The notes: generated by a model not told the origin, from the letters alone. DNA of 64,000 nucleotides from Thalassospira sp. ER-Se-21-Dark (GCF_017922435.1 NZ_VDEZ01000001.1:434001-498000); one strand, 5' to 3'. Numbered from the stretch's first letter, positions 28,199 through 37,455 are shown. A program made the numbers and translations.

Positions 28199-28233
28199 TC
28201 CATACCGACCCGCATTTTCCGATCCCATCAGGT

Positions 28234-28272
28234 TTGACAAAATTGGATCCAATTGATCTAATCTGGATCCAG
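28234..28272 (+). promoter_or_regulatory. vanB promoter with two operator palindromes
   Basis: TTGACA (28234-28239) and TCTAAT (28257-28262) are 17 bp apart. The palindrome ATTGGATCCAAT (28242-28253) fills the spacer. A second palindrome, CTGGATCCAG (28263-28272), overlaps the transcription start. The two centres are exactly 20 bp apart, so two dimers could sit on the same face. Confidence 0.7.
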
Positions 28273-28331
28273 TCAAGCCCACAGACAAACACACCCGGAG
28301 AAAATCCGGGGGCCTGGGAAGGAAAATCGCC

Positions 28332-29297
28332 ATGCCTGAAGTTACCGTTCAACAGGTCCATGACCTGACCGACCGCATACGCGGTTTTGATCTTGTCGCC
28401 GCCAACGGCACAAGCCTGCCGCCCGCCGAACCAGGTGCGCATATCAAACTCACCGTCACCGACACAGCCGGCCAGTCTGTTAAACGGTCCTATTCGATCA
28501 TCAATCCGGGGGAGCCTGATCTCTATCGGATCGCCGTACTGCGCGAAGAAGGCGGCGAAGGCGGGTCCATGTATATGCATCAAAAGGTCAAAACCGGTGA
28601 TGTCCTTGAAATCGACCTGCCGCAAAACGACTTCCCGCTTGTTGAGAGTGCGGCCAAAACCATCCTGATTGCCGGCGGCATTGGCATCACCCCGATCCTT
28701 GCGATGGCGACCGCCCTACAACAGGCCGGCAAGGATTTCGTCCTGCACTATGCCTGCCGCAACCACGCCGACATGGCCCTGATGACCGAGGTGCTTGATG
28801 CCGCTAACGGGCGTTGCGCGCTTTATTTCGACGGTGGCGACGCAAAACGGAGCATGCCGCTTGCCAGCATCCTTGGCACGGCGGAGGCAGGCAAACACAT
28901 CTATGTCTGCGGCCCGGGCGGGCTGATTGATGCCGTGCTTGATACCGCACGCCGCAATCGCTGGGCGTCAGAGAATGTTCATTATGAACGCTTCACCACA
29001 CCTGCCGCACAGCTTGATGACACCAGTTTCGAAGTTCATCTGGCGCAAAGCGGCCAGACATTCGAAGTGCCGGTTGGCAAATCAGTTCTGGATGTCCTGA
29101 TCGATGAAGGCATCGATCCGCTTTACGACTGCAAAAAGGGCAATTGCGGGATCTGTACATCGGTTGTGATTTCGCATGACGGTGATTTGTCGCATCGCGA
29201 CGCCTATCTCAGCGACAGCCAAAAAGCCCAGAACGATCAGATGTGCATTTGCGTCTCCCGCATGCAAAGTAGCGGTCGCCTGACGCTCGATCTCTAA
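28332..29297 (+). CDS. vanB: Ferredoxin-type oxidoreductase, vanillate demethylase reductase subunit type
   Basis: The 321-residue reductase passes electrons from NAD(P)H to the Rieske oxygenase. Domain order is a flavin-binding domain (RSYSIINPGEPDLYRIAV), an NAD-binding domain (ILIAGGIGITPILAMATAL, YVCGPGGLIDAV) and a C-terminal plant-type [2Fe-2S] domain (YDCKKGNCGICTSVV with a fourth Cys in DQMCICVSR). This is the phthalate dioxygenase reductase/VanB layout. It lies downstream of the GntR gene on the same strand but has its own operator-bearing promoter. Confidence 0.88.
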   Translation: MPEVTVQQVHDLTDRIRGFDLVAANGTSLPPAEPGAHIKLTVTDTAGQSVKRSYSIINPGEPDLYRIAVLREEGGEGGSMYMHQKVKTGDVLEIDLPQNDFPLVESAAKTILIAGGIGITPILAMATALQQAGKDFVLHYACRNHADMALMTEVLDAANGRCALYFDGGDAKRSMPLASILGTAEAGKHIYVCGPGGLIDAVLDTARRNRWASENVHYERFTTPAAQLDDTSFEVHLAQSGQTFEVPVGKSVLDVLIDEGIDPLYDCKKGNCGICTSVVISHDGDLSHRDAYLSDSQKAQNDQMCICVSRMQSSGRLTLDL

Positions 29298-29304
29298 ACA
29301 AAAG

Positions 29305-29330
29305 CGGCCCGGAACTTCCGGGCCGTTTTC
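29305..29330 (+). terminator. Intrinsic terminator after vanB
   Basis: Stem CGGCCCGGAA / TTCCGGGCCG followed by TTTTC; nearly identical to the dps terminator. Confidence 0.85.
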
Positions 29331-29347
29331 TTGTTCAGTCACCTTTT

Positions 29348-30622
29348 TCAGCCAAACAGCGGATCAATCAACCGGGCTGCTGCCAGGATCGCCTGATCAT
29401 GCCCATGTGGCGCCCCGATCATAAGGGCTGCTGGTGCAACCTCGCCTTTGATCTGAACCGGCATCGACATCGCGCAGGCATCGACCAGGTTCAGGTAACC
29501 GGTATTGCGCAGCATCAGCGCATTCAGGTTATCAAAGTCGGCTTCGACCTCGGCAATCTTGGGCGCCATGCGCGGCAAGGTCGGCGCGATCATCACATCC
29601 ACTTCCGCCATCGCCGCCCCGAACATCGACACGATATCGGTCCGCTTGGCATAGGCGTCGATCACCTCATCACTTGAAAGCGTATCGGCAAACTTCATCC
29701 GCGACAAAACGCGCGGATCACCCACGGTTTCAAGCTTTGCGAAATCCTTGGCATAGATCCGGTGCGCTTCGAACGACACCAGCATCTTATTGAGGATCGC
29801 GTTCCTGGCGATGAAAGCAAAATCAATCTCGATCAGCTCATGCCCCGCCTTTTTCAGCTTTGCACAGATCATCGCAAAGTCTGCCTTCACCCGGTCATCG
29901 AGCCCATCGACAAACGCGTTCATCGGCACGCCAATGCGAAGCGATTTTGCCGCGTCTTCTGGCGGTGTCACGGTGATGTCGGTTAGGACTTCGAACGCAC
30001 GAATGGCGGTTTCAAGATCGCCCGCCAACGGCCCCGGCGTATCAAAACTTTTAGCCAACGGATGAACACCCGCCCCCGGCACCGAAAGGCGGCTTGGCTT
30101 GATGCCATAAAGCCCGTTGATCGCGGATGGAATACGGATCGAGCCACCCGTATCCGTGCCAAGCGCCAGATCAACAATCCCGTGTGCCACGGTCAAACCA
30201 CCGCCCGATGTCGAGCCACCCGGAATGCCCTCTGCGTCAAAGATATTGCCCGGCGTGCCGTAATGCGGATTAAGCCCGACACCGGAATAGGCAAACTCGC
30301 TGAGCGTCGTTCGGCCAAACGGAATGGCCCCGGCAGCCTTGATGCGACGCACGCATTCGCTGTCGGCCTCGGCTGGTGCGCGCCCCTTCAAAAGTTCGGA
30401 TGCCGCCGTGGTGGCAATGCCCGCCTCGTCATACAGATCCTTGACCGATACCAGCATCCCTGCAAGCGGAGCACCGGGATTTTGCGCGCAATATTGCTCC
30501 GCCTCGGCAGCAGCCTTTAAAATCCGCTCAGAATCAAACTCGGTAAAGATCTTGTCCTTAAGCTCGCCAAGTTGATTGACCTTGTCGATTGCTTGTCTGG
30601 CCTTGTCAACCATCACGCCCAT
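29348..30622 (-). CDS. Amidase signature family hydrolase
   Basis: The 424-residue enzyme belongs to the amidase signature family (Ser-cisSer-Lys catalysis). The Lys is in VSVKDLYDEAG, and the Ser-rich loop is PGGSTSGGGLTVAHGIVDLALGTDTGGSIRIPSA, containing the cis-Ser and nucleophile. Family members act on many amides (GatA, allophanate hydrolase, nicotinamidases), so the substrate is unknown. An ATG 12 bases downstream (MVDKARQ) is an alternative start. It is the last gene of a run that includes a TRAP transporter, a DUF1445 hydro-lyase and a DUF2848 protein, and probably acts on the imported compound. Confidence 0.85.
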   Translation of the reverse strand: MGVMVDKARQAIDKVNQLGELKDKIFTEFDSERILKAAAEAEQYCAQNPGAPLAGMLVSVKDLYDEAGIATTAASELLKGRAPAEADSECVRRIKAAGAIPFGRTTLSEFAYSGVGLNPHYGTPGNIFDAEGIPGGSTSGGGLTVAHGIVDLALGTDTGGSIRIPSAINGLYGIKPSRLSVPGAGVHPLAKSFDTPGPLAGDLETAIRAFEVLTDITVTPPEDAAKSLRIGVPMNAFVDGLDDRVKADFAMICAKLKKAGHELIEIDFAFIARNAILNKMLVSFEAHRIYAKDFAKLETVGDPRVLSRMKFADTLSSDEVIDAYAKRTDIVSMFGAAMAEVDVMIAPTLPRMAPKIAEVEADFDNLNALMLRNTGYLNLVDACAMSMPVQIKGEVAPAALMIGAPHGHDQAILAAARLIDPLFG

Positions 30623-30668
30623 GGCGGTGCCTCATCCTGTTATGATGTTGTTCTGACAATGAAATTGC

Positions 30669-31352
30669 TTATGCGATTTCTGGCAGTTCCCTAATTTCAT
30701 AGGCGTGCGTGATCGTGCGATCAAGTACTGGATCATGCAACGCCATTTTGAAACGGCGTGCCGGGCGAACCCCGCCCTTTGCGCCAAGTGTACCGCACAG
30801 CATGACAGATGCCGTGCCGTTGGCAGCATTCCCCATCAATTGCGATCCTTCGATCAGATCACTTAACGGGCGGATCGAAGCAATCGTTCCTTCCTGATAA
30901 AGCACCCAGTCATCGCCATCCTGTTCCTGAACCCAGGACCGCATTTCAATCTGCTCGATATGGTCTTTGACCTCGTCAAAGCGCCAGATTTCAGAGGCAA
31001 CGGGCTTTTCGCAAATCTGCTTGGACAGCGCGACCGAGTGGGCTTCAAGCTCGCGATCCGTATGATCGGACGCAAGGCCAAGGTAAAGTTCGCCGTCACA
31101 AGCAATCAGGAACGGCTCGACTTCGCCCGATGTTCCCTTTCCGACAACCTCGATACAGGCCTGCTGGGTTACCATCCCTGAGGCGGTCCGATAATAAAGC
31201 GGCACGCTTGACGGCGGTTTAACACCGATCGCGGCAAGCTCGTCGATATGGTGCTGGATCGCCGCAGCATCCCTGCCCGTCCATCCTGCAACAGTGCAAT
31301 GGTCGATATCAAAGGTGATTTCGGTCCCTGCCAGGGTAAAGTTCATCTGCAT
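30669..31352 (-). CDS. DUF2848 family protein
   Basis: The ~227-residue protein matches the DUF2848 family as I remember it: MNFTLAG start, then VPLYYRTASGMVTQQACIEVVG and a C-terminal MLCGTLGAKGGVRPARRFKMALHDP. This resembles the fumarylacetoacetate-hydrolase fold, and DUF2848 genes often lie near amidases and transporters. Its reaction is unknown. The start is put at 31352 (MQMNF); the frame stays open to 31439. It sits between dctM and the amidase, with 47 bases to the latter. Confidence 0.72.
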   Translation of the reverse strand: MQMNFTLAGTEITFDIDHCTVAGWTGRDAAAIQHHIDELAAIGVKPPSSVPLYYRTASGMVTQQACIEVVGKGTSGEVEPFLIACDGELYLGLASDHTDRELEAHSVALSKQICEKPVASEIWRFDEVKDHIEQIEMRSWVQEQDGDDWVLYQEGTIASIRPLSDLIEGSQLMGNAANGTASVMLCGTLGAKGGVRPARRFKMALHDPVLDRTITHAYEIRELPEIA

Positions 31353-31480
31353 TTCTGGTTCCGATCTTTTTGGAATGATGTGTTGGACACTGGGTCTCAG
31401 ACATAGAGGGGGCGCTTGGACCAGATGACACTGGTCCATTCGTCAATTGTGCTAAGGGAGGCTTCCTGGCCTATTGCGCC

Positions 31481-32761
31481 TCAGAGATAGTCAGGCAGGA
31501 AAAGTGCGATTTCCGGCAAGAAGATCAGACCGACGATCATCGCCAACATCACAAGAACATAGGGAACAGCCCCCAGCATGACCTCGGACAGTTGACCTGA
31601 TTTTCGGGCACCCTGCACGACATAGAGGTTCAATCCGACAGGCGGGGTGATCAAAGCCATTTCGATCAAGACGATCAAAAGGATTCCAAACCAGACCTTG
31701 TCAAAGCCCATCGCTGTCATGATCGGCACAATGATCGGAATGGTCGCAACCATCAGCGACAAGGTTTCAATAAAGAAGCCCAGCACGATGTAGAGCAAAA
31801 TAACAACAAGCAACGTCCCCATTGGACTAAGATTAAGTCCGACCAGAAGTTCCTTGAGCTCCCGACCCATGCCTGCTGCGGTCAGGGTGAAGTTCAGGAA
31901 GTAGGCCCCGATGATCACCAGCATGATCATCGCCGTGATCCGAACTGTCCCCAGCAGGCACATCTTGATCATCTCGTTCGATACACCTTTGTTAAAGGCG
32001 GCGATGATCATGGCGATGGCAACACCGACGGCTGCTGATTCTGTTGGTGTCGCCCATCCGGCATAGATTGACCCGATCACAACAAAGAACAGCAGGAAGA
32101 TCGGCACAAGATGCCTTAAGCCACCAAACCGCTCCGCCCAGCTAAACGAACGGCTTTGTCCGCCAAGACTTGGCTTCACCTTGCAAATCGCCGCGGTCAC
32201 AAGCATGAAGGCAACAGCCATCACCAGCCCCGGCACCAGTCCCGCAAGGAACAAACGCGGGATCGATGTTTCGGTCAGGAACCCATAGACAATCAAGTTG
32301 ATCGATGGCGGGATCATGATCCCAAGCGTGCCGCCTGCGGCAATGGCGCCGGAAAACAGTTTCGGGTCATAGCCCAACTTGTCGGCCTGCGGCATTGCCA
32401 CAGTCGCAACCGTCGCAGCCGTGGCAACAGACGACCCCGAAGTCGCCGAAAACATTGTCGCCGTGCCGATATTGGCATGGACCAACCCACCGGGCAGCCA
32501 TGAGAACCACTTATCGAGTGCTTCATAGGTCTTGGCGGCAATACCACCGCGCACAAGCACCTCACCGAGCAAAACAAAGAACGGTATGGCAATCAGGGTC
32601 GAGGAATTTGAAGAAGACCAGACCACCTGTCCCAAACCGCGCAACAGCGGAAAGGGCGTGAAAAACTGATCGACACCGATACCGAGAAGGAAAAGCACAA
32701 TACCGACCGGAATGGACAAGGCCAGAAGCCCCAACAGCGAAACCGTAACTGCTGTAATCAT
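31481..32761 (-). CDS. dctM: TRAP transporter large membrane subunit (DctM)
   Basis: The 426-residue protein has about 12 hydrophobic segments and the DctM signature (PFFVLLGEVLVRGGIA, SGSSVATAATVATVAMPQADKLGYDP, GAIAAGGTLGIMIPPSINLIVYG). It forms the Na+-driven channel of a tripartite carboxylate transporter. Its start overlaps the dctQ stop by 4 bases, so the two are translationally coupled. Confidence 0.95.
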   Translation of the reverse strand: MITAVTVSLLGLLALSIPVGIVLFLLGIGVDQFFTPFPLLRGLGQVVWSSSNSSTLIAIPFFVLLGEVLVRGGIAAKTYEALDKWFSWLPGGLVHANIGTATMFSATSGSSVATAATVATVAMPQADKLGYDPKLFSGAIAAGGTLGIMIPPSINLIVYGFLTETSIPRLFLAGLVPGLVMAVAFMLVTAAICKVKPSLGGQSRSFSWAERFGGLRHLVPIFLLFFVVIGSIYAGWATPTESAAVGVAIAMIIAAFNKGVSNEMIKMCLLGTVRITAMIMLVIIGAYFLNFTLTAAGMGRELKELLVGLNLSPMGTLLVVILLYIVLGFFIETLSLMVATIPIIVPIMTAMGFDKVWFGILLIVLIEMALITPPVGLNLYVVQGARKSGQLSEVMLGAVPYVLVMLAMIVGLIFLPEIALFLPDYL

Positions 32762-33324
32762 GATTCAAGCTCCAGCTCGGACCGGGCACCAACCAAAGAG
32801 TCGGCCGTGTCAAAGTTACGGCGCATCAGCAACACCAGAGTAAGGATCACCAACGCACAGGAACACAGCGCAAACCACAGCCAACCGGAAAACCAGACCA
32901 ACTGAGGTATCCAAAGCGGCGTTTCAAGCGGCGTGTTCGCGGTCGATCCGCGTTCAATGGTTTTTGAAAGAACCGGCCAACACTGGACGGCGACAATCGT
33001 TGCCACCGCAGCAAGGGTGACAATTGCCAACAAATCAAGGAATGCCTTTCCGCGTTCCTGCAAACGGAGCCGGATAAGGTCAATTCTGACATGCGCCAAC
33101 TCGGTCAGCGCATAGGAAAGCCCCCAACTGGCAACACCGGCCATGACGTAGCCAGAAATTTCTTCGGCACCGCCCAGAGAAATTCCGGCTTCACGTAGCA
33201 GAATTTCCGCGATGATCAGGATCACGCTGCCCGTCAGAACAAATCCGACGGACAACGCGATGATGCGATTGGCGCGGCGGATGGCCGCAATCAAGTTTTC
33301 GGTCACTGTTCGGGCCTCCGCCAA
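32758..33324 (-). CDS. dctQ: TRAP transporter small membrane subunit (DctQ)
   Basis: The 188-residue protein has four membrane helices and the usual DctQ motifs (EILLREAGISLGGAEEISGYVMAGVASWGLSYALTELAHVRIDLI). It holds the large subunit in place. It follows the binding-protein gene after 10 bases and overlaps dctM. Confidence 0.93.
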   Translation of the reverse strand: MAEARTVTENLIAAIRRANRIIALSVGFVLTGSVILIIAEILLREAGISLGGAEEISGYVMAGVASWGLSYALTELAHVRIDLIRLRLQERGKAFLDLLAIVTLAAVATIVAVQCWPVLSKTIERGSTANTPLETPLWIPQLVWFSGWLWFALCSCALVILTLVLLMRRNFDTADSLVGARSELELES

Positions 33325-33334
33325 GCACTGTTAA

Positions 33335-34387
33335 TCAGTTAAGCGGTACGGTAACACCGACAGTCTTGCCGACGCTATCGTTCCAGCGTGCAACCCAGTC
33401 ATTACCAGCACGCTCGGCCCACTCGGGCAGAACGGTGGAGGTCAGGATTTCCTTGGCTTTTGCCAGGTCACTTTCCGAAACCTCAACAAGTGTCATGCTG
33501 GCCGGATCACCTGCCGGGCATGCGCCATTGCCGGTCAGGCAGGCAACATCATTGCTCAATGCATCAGCCGCAGATGCCCATGCAGGGGCCTCGAACTTGG
33601 TTTTGACTTCATCCATGATGAAGCTCTGCATGTCGGATGACAGGCTGTTCCATTTGTCCATGTTCATGGCCGTAACAACAGGGTCCCAACCACCAAGCGG
33701 AATGGTCATCAGGTGATCAGAAACTTCCCACCAGCCGGCGCTATAGCCCGAACCAGCACCCGTCACAGCACAGTCAATCACGCCGCGCTCAAGCGCACCC
33801 GGAACTTCGGAGAAGGCGACATTCACCCCAACCGCGCCAAGCGCTTCGAGGAATTTTGTTGTCATACGACCCGATCCACGGACTTTCTTGTCCTTCAGAT
33901 CGGCAAGGGAATTGACTTCGCCAGCACAGAAAACAACTTGCGGCGGGTACGGTGCAACAGCAAGAACCTTGGAGTTAAAGCGCTCTGCAAAGATGTCATC
34001 GACCATCGGACGGGCCGCTTCGACCATGGCTTTGGCTTCGGCGGCAGTGTTGGCGACAAGCGGTACGTCAAGGCCCTCAAGTTCCGGGGCATCACCAACG
34101 GCATAGTCACCAACTGTCATCGCAACGTCGAAAACGCCATCATTTACCAGACGAAACACGTCGCCGACACCGATCCCCATCTGGTCGTGTGTCGTCATCT
34201 GAACCGTGATCTCGCCATTGGAATCTGCGGGCAGGGTTTCGGTCCAGAACGGGCTTTCATACTGCTTGTAAAGCGGCAGGCTGCTCCAGCTACCGACAAC
34301 GGAAAGCTCCTCGGCAAATGCCGGGGTGGCGGCGAATCCCGCACCAAGTGCGGAAACTGCCAAAAGGGAAGAAACCATCTTTTTCAT
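33335..34387 (-). CDS. dctP: TRAP transporter solute-binding protein (DctP)
   Basis: The 350-residue periplasmic protein has a signal peptide (cleavage after TPAFA) and a DctP fold, including SLADLKDKKVRGSGRMTTKFLEALGAVGVNVAFSEVPGALERGVID with the conserved Arg. The ligand cannot be read from sequence. The amidase and DUF1445 neighbours suggest an amide- or lactam-type amino-acid derivative. Two cysteines near the C terminus (CLTGNGAC) could form a disulfide. Confidence 0.92.
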   Translation of the reverse strand: MKKMVSSLLAVSALGAGFAATPAFAEELSVVGSWSSLPLYKQYESPFWTETLPADSNGEITVQMTTHDQMGIGVGDVFRLVNDGVFDVAMTVGDYAVGDAPELEGLDVPLVANTAAEAKAMVEAARPMVDDIFAERFNSKVLAVAPYPPQVVFCAGEVNSLADLKDKKVRGSGRMTTKFLEALGAVGVNVAFSEVPGALERGVIDCAVTGAGSGYSAGWWEVSDHLMTIPLGGWDPVVTAMNMDKWNSLSSDMQSFIMDEVKTKFEAPAWASAADALSNDVACLTGNGACPAGDPASMTLVEVSESDLAKAKEILTSTVLPEWAERAGNDWVARWNDSVGKTVGVTVPLN

Positions 34388-34441
34388 GATTTTAAAGTCC
34401 TCTCTGATACGTCGATTATGGTTGTTTAGCGTAAGGGTGGT

Positions 34442-35278
34442 CTAAAGGGAAAATTCCGCGGCCTCGGCAAGTACATCTGTCACCAGCATCAGCCCGGGTT
34501 CGTGGGTTATGGCAAATTCCGGCATCACATTGCGGATCGCCATTTGCGGCGTGACCCCGCACGCCCAGAAAACCGGAATGTCCCCTTCTTCAATGACGGG
34601 TTCATTGCCGAAGTCCGGTTTCATGATATCCGCGATACCGATCTGAGCCGGATCACCGATATGCACCGGTGCACCGTGGGCCAGTCTGTATCTGTCGGAA
34701 TATAGGATTGCCCGGATGGCGTCGCTGGCCGCAAAGGACCGCATCGAGACGACCAGCGGACCGTGAAAACGCCCGGCCGCCGCCGTTTGGATGTTGGTCA
34801 CATACATCGGCACATTGCGACGTGCATCCATGTGGCGCAGGCGAACGCCACCACGGGTGATGGCAGCCTCGAACGAGAACGAGCATCCCAGAACAAAGGT
34901 GACAAGATCATCACGCCAGATGTCCGTCAGGTCGCTCACGCTCGTATAGTCGGCACTGCCGCGAAAAACGCGGTAACCAGGCAGGTCGGTCCGGATATCA
35001 AGGTCTTTGCCCAAGGCCGGGATAAACGGAGATCCCGGCTCGGACATGCCGATAAGCGGACAGGATTTTGAATTCTTGGCACAAAACTGCAGAAATTCGT
35101 CGGCATAGCTGGTCGGCAAAATCGCCAGGTTCCCCTGAAGATAGCCTGACGCATAACCTGTTGTCGGTCCCGTATGTTCGCCACGTCGAATAGCGGTGCG
35201 CAACGCCAAAGGCGTCATTGCAGATGCTGACTCATATGCGGTGTCATCGGAAAGGGTGGCGCTTTTTGACGCGTTCAT
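34442..35278 (-). CDS. DUF1445 putative hydro-lyase / D-glutamate cyclase-like
   Basis: The 278-residue protein belongs to the DUF1445 (YcsI) family. Recognisable blocks are RTAIRRGEHTGPTTGYASGYLQGNLAILP, DLVTFVLGCSFSFEAA, VPMYVTNI and IPVFWACGVTPQMAI. The mammalian relative DGLUCY interconverts D-glutamate and 5-oxo-D-proline, and bacterial ycsI lies in a 5-oxoproline gene cluster in Bacillus. By analogy this protein may dehydrate or cyclise an acidic amino acid. It is the first gene after its LysR regulator and leads the TRAP-amidase run. Confidence 0.85.
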   Translation of the reverse strand: MNASKSATLSDDTAYESASAMTPLALRTAIRRGEHTGPTTGYASGYLQGNLAILPTSYADEFLQFCAKNSKSCPLIGMSEPGSPFIPALGKDLDIRTDLPGYRVFRGSADYTSVSDLTDIWRDDLVTFVLGCSFSFEAAITRGGVRLRHMDARRNVPMYVTNIQTAAAGRFHGPLVVSMRSFAASDAIRAILYSDRYRLAHGAPVHIGDPAQIGIADIMKPDFGNEPVIEEGDIPVFWACGVTPQMAIRNVMPEFAITHEPGLMLVTDVLAEAAEFSL

Positions 35279-35308
35279 TTTTCAGTCCCATTCACTGCCT
35301 CTTTTCAA

Positions 35309-35359
35309 AGATTGTGAAACAGAACTGATCTTGTCAAGTAATCAAATAAATTAATTTAT
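35309..35359 (-). promoter_or_regulatory. Promoter of the DUF1445-TRAP-amidase run
   Basis: On the minus strand TTGACA (35332-35337) and CAATCT (35309-35314) are 17 bp apart. The spacer contains AGATCAGTT (35323-35331), which also occurs on the plus strand at 35372-35380 and 36367-36375, on either side of the LysR gene. A palindrome ATAAATTAATTTAT (35346-35359) overlaps the LysR stop codon, just upstream of the -35. Confidence 0.55.
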
Positions 35360-36261
35360 GATCGTTTTTTTAGATCAGTTTGATCAAAGAGTTTTGCTGC
35401 CTCGTGAATTGCTGCGCCGATTTCGCTGTTTCGTTCAGGGAAATATGCGATCACAAAATGAAGTGCCGTCAGTGATGCTTCCTGACACACCGGGATCGGC
35501 TTAATATGTTCATCCAAAACGGAATTCTGGACCATCAACCGCGGCAAAACACCTATCCCGAACCCGCCCGCAACAAGGTATTTTACAGTCGAAAGTGAGG
35601 CCGAACCGTTTAGCGCAGGCTGTGAAATATCCGGGGCAGAAAAGATACTTTCGATTTCACGAAATGGCGGTGTTCCCTTCGGAAAAGTCACGATGGCATG
35701 ACTTGCCAGTTCATTAAGCGACAGCGAATTTTCGTCAATTTCCATGTCCTCGGCACAGTACCAGCCAAGCTCAACTGGTTTTAGTGGTGCCGCAACTGCC
35801 CCATTTGGAACGGATTCGCGCAGCATGATCGCGACATCCACTTCGTCATCGTCAAGCGCCCTGCCAAGCTGACCAGAGGTATCAACCGACAGCTCAAAAC
35901 GAACTTTGGGAAAGTCATCTTTGAGCTTGTTGAGCATGTCTGTCAGCAGCGTATGCACAATGGTTTCCGCAACACCAATCCGGATTGTGCCACTCAGCTC
36001 CCCCGGATGGGTCAGTTCCTGCCAGATGCGATCACGGGCACGCGACAAACGCTGTGCTTCCTCGATAAACCGTAACCCTGCTGCTGTCAGGCGCACCTGC
36101 CTGTTGGACCGGTCAAAAAGCTTCATGCCAAGCTTCTTCTCGAGACCTGAAACACGGGCCGAAATCGCTGATTGCGACAGATTGTATTTTTGCGCCGCAG
36201 CCCTGAAACCACCCGCCTTGATGATATCTTGCAGAATCTCGATATCCTTGAACTCAAACAC
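35356..36261 (-). CDS. LysR-family transcriptional regulator
   Basis: The 301-residue regulator has the LysR helix-turn-helix (FKDIEILQDIIKAGGFRAAAQKYNLSQSAISARVSGLEKKLGMKLFDR) and effector domain. It is upstream of, and on the same strand as, the DUF1445-TRAP-DUF2848-amidase run and divergent from msrP. It most likely controls the transport run in response to its substrate. The intergenic region towards msrP has four GATCA motifs (36310, 36323, 36343, 36368). Confidence 0.9.
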   Translation of the reverse strand: MFEFKDIEILQDIIKAGGFRAAAQKYNLSQSAISARVSGLEKKLGMKLFDRSNRQVRLTAAGLRFIEEAQRLSRARDRIWQELTHPGELSGTIRIGVAETIVHTLLTDMLNKLKDDFPKVRFELSVDTSGQLGRALDDDEVDVAIMLRESVPNGAVAAPLKPVELGWYCAEDMEIDENSLSLNELASHAIVTFPKGTPPFREIESIFSAPDISQPALNGSASLSTVKYLVAGGFGIGVLPRLMVQNSVLDEHIKPIPVCQEASLTALHFVIAYFPERNSEIGAAIHEAAKLFDQTDLKKRS

Positions 36262-36486
36262 GTCACCCTCCCCTTTTGTGGCAATTTGCGATCACATTAC
36301 CCTTCATCTGATCAGTCTGCACGATCAATTGATTGCAATATTGATCAAACTAAACCCAACGAACGTAGATCAGTTGTAAGCCCGCTTCTTGCAAGCCACC
36401 ATTTCACCCGCTGATCACCGAGCCGTGACTTGCCCAAAGCCGGTTTTCAAAGGACATTTAGAAAACCCGCGCAATTGGAGGACGAC

Positions 36487-37455
36487 ATGCTGATACGCCG
36501 CAAAAAGGGGTGGGAAATCCCCGAACGAGACGCAACGCCGGAATCGATCTATAAAAACCGCCGCCAATTCCTTAAGGGGATCGCCACCGGATCGATCGGC
36601 GCGACAGCATCAAGCCTCCCGCTGGGCTCTGCATTGGCTCAGGGGTCGGGATCGACTGCCGATCTTTATCCGGTGGATCGCAACCCGGCCTACACGGTCG
36701 AACGCGAAATGACCGAAAAGTCCAAGGCGCTGACCTATAACAACTTCTATGAATTCGGATCGCACAAATCGATCTCGCAGGCTGCCCAGGCCATGCGCAT
36801 CCGCCCCTGGACCGTGGTGATCGACGGATTGGTTGAAAAACCGATCGAAATTGATTTCGAAGAACTTGTGCGCAAGATGCCGCTCGAAGAGCGCGTCTAT
36901 CGGTTCCGCTGTGTCGAAGCCTGGGCCATGACCGTGCCCTGGTCCGGTTTCCCGATGAAGGCACTGGTTGATTTCGCTAAGCCCCTGTCAGGTGCGAAAT
37001 ATGTCGAAATGGAAACCGCCAGCCAAAAGGACACCATGCCGGGCCTGCGTCAGTTCTGGTATCCGTGGCCCTATATCGAAGGCCTCACGATGGCCGAGGC
37101 CACCAATGAACTGACCATGATCGCCACCGGCATTTATGGCGAAGAACTGCCCAAGCAAAACGGCGCACCGCTGCGTCTGGTCACACCTTGGAAATACGGT
37201 TTTAAAAACATCAAATCGATTGTGCGTTTCACTTTCACCGACACGCGCCCCAAAAGCTTCTGGGAAGACATCAACGCCGATGAATATGGCTTCTGGGCCA
37301 ACGTCAATCCGGAAGTCCCGCATCCGCGCTGGTCGCAGGCCTATGAACGACTGCTCAATAACGGCGAAAGCGTCCCCACCCGGATCTATAACGGCTATGG
37401 CGATTATGTCGCCGATATCTACAAGGGCATGGAAAACGAGCGGCTGTTTATGTAA
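36487..37455 (+). CDS. msrP: Methionine sulfoxide reductase catalytic subunit MsrP (YedY)
   Basis: MsrP (322 residues) is a periplasmic molybdenum-cofactor enzyme that repairs oxidised methionine in envelope proteins. A Tat signal is present (NRRQFLKG then a hydrophobic stretch ending SALAQG). The molybdenum ligand Cys is in YRFRCVEAWAMTVPWSGF, and KYGFKNIKSIVRF is conserved in the family. Start at 36487 with GGAGG 6 bases upstream; upstream in-frame codons are open but lack a ribosome site. The usual partner gene msrQ (haem membrane subunit) is not adjacent. Confidence 0.93.
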   Translation: MLIRRKKGWEIPERDATPESIYKNRRQFLKGIATGSIGATASSLPLGSALAQGSGSTADLYPVDRNPAYTVEREMTEKSKALTYNNFYEFGSHKSISQAAQAMRIRPWTVVIDGLVEKPIEIDFEELVRKMPLEERVYRFRCVEAWAMTVPWSGFPMKALVDFAKPLSGAKYVEMETASQKDTMPGLRQFWYPWPYIEGLTMAEATNELTMIATGIYGEELPKQNGAPLRLVTPWKYGFKNIKSIVRFTFTDTRPKSFWEDINADEYGFWANVNPEVPHPRWSQAYERLLNNGESVPTRIYNGYGDYVADIYKGMENERLFM

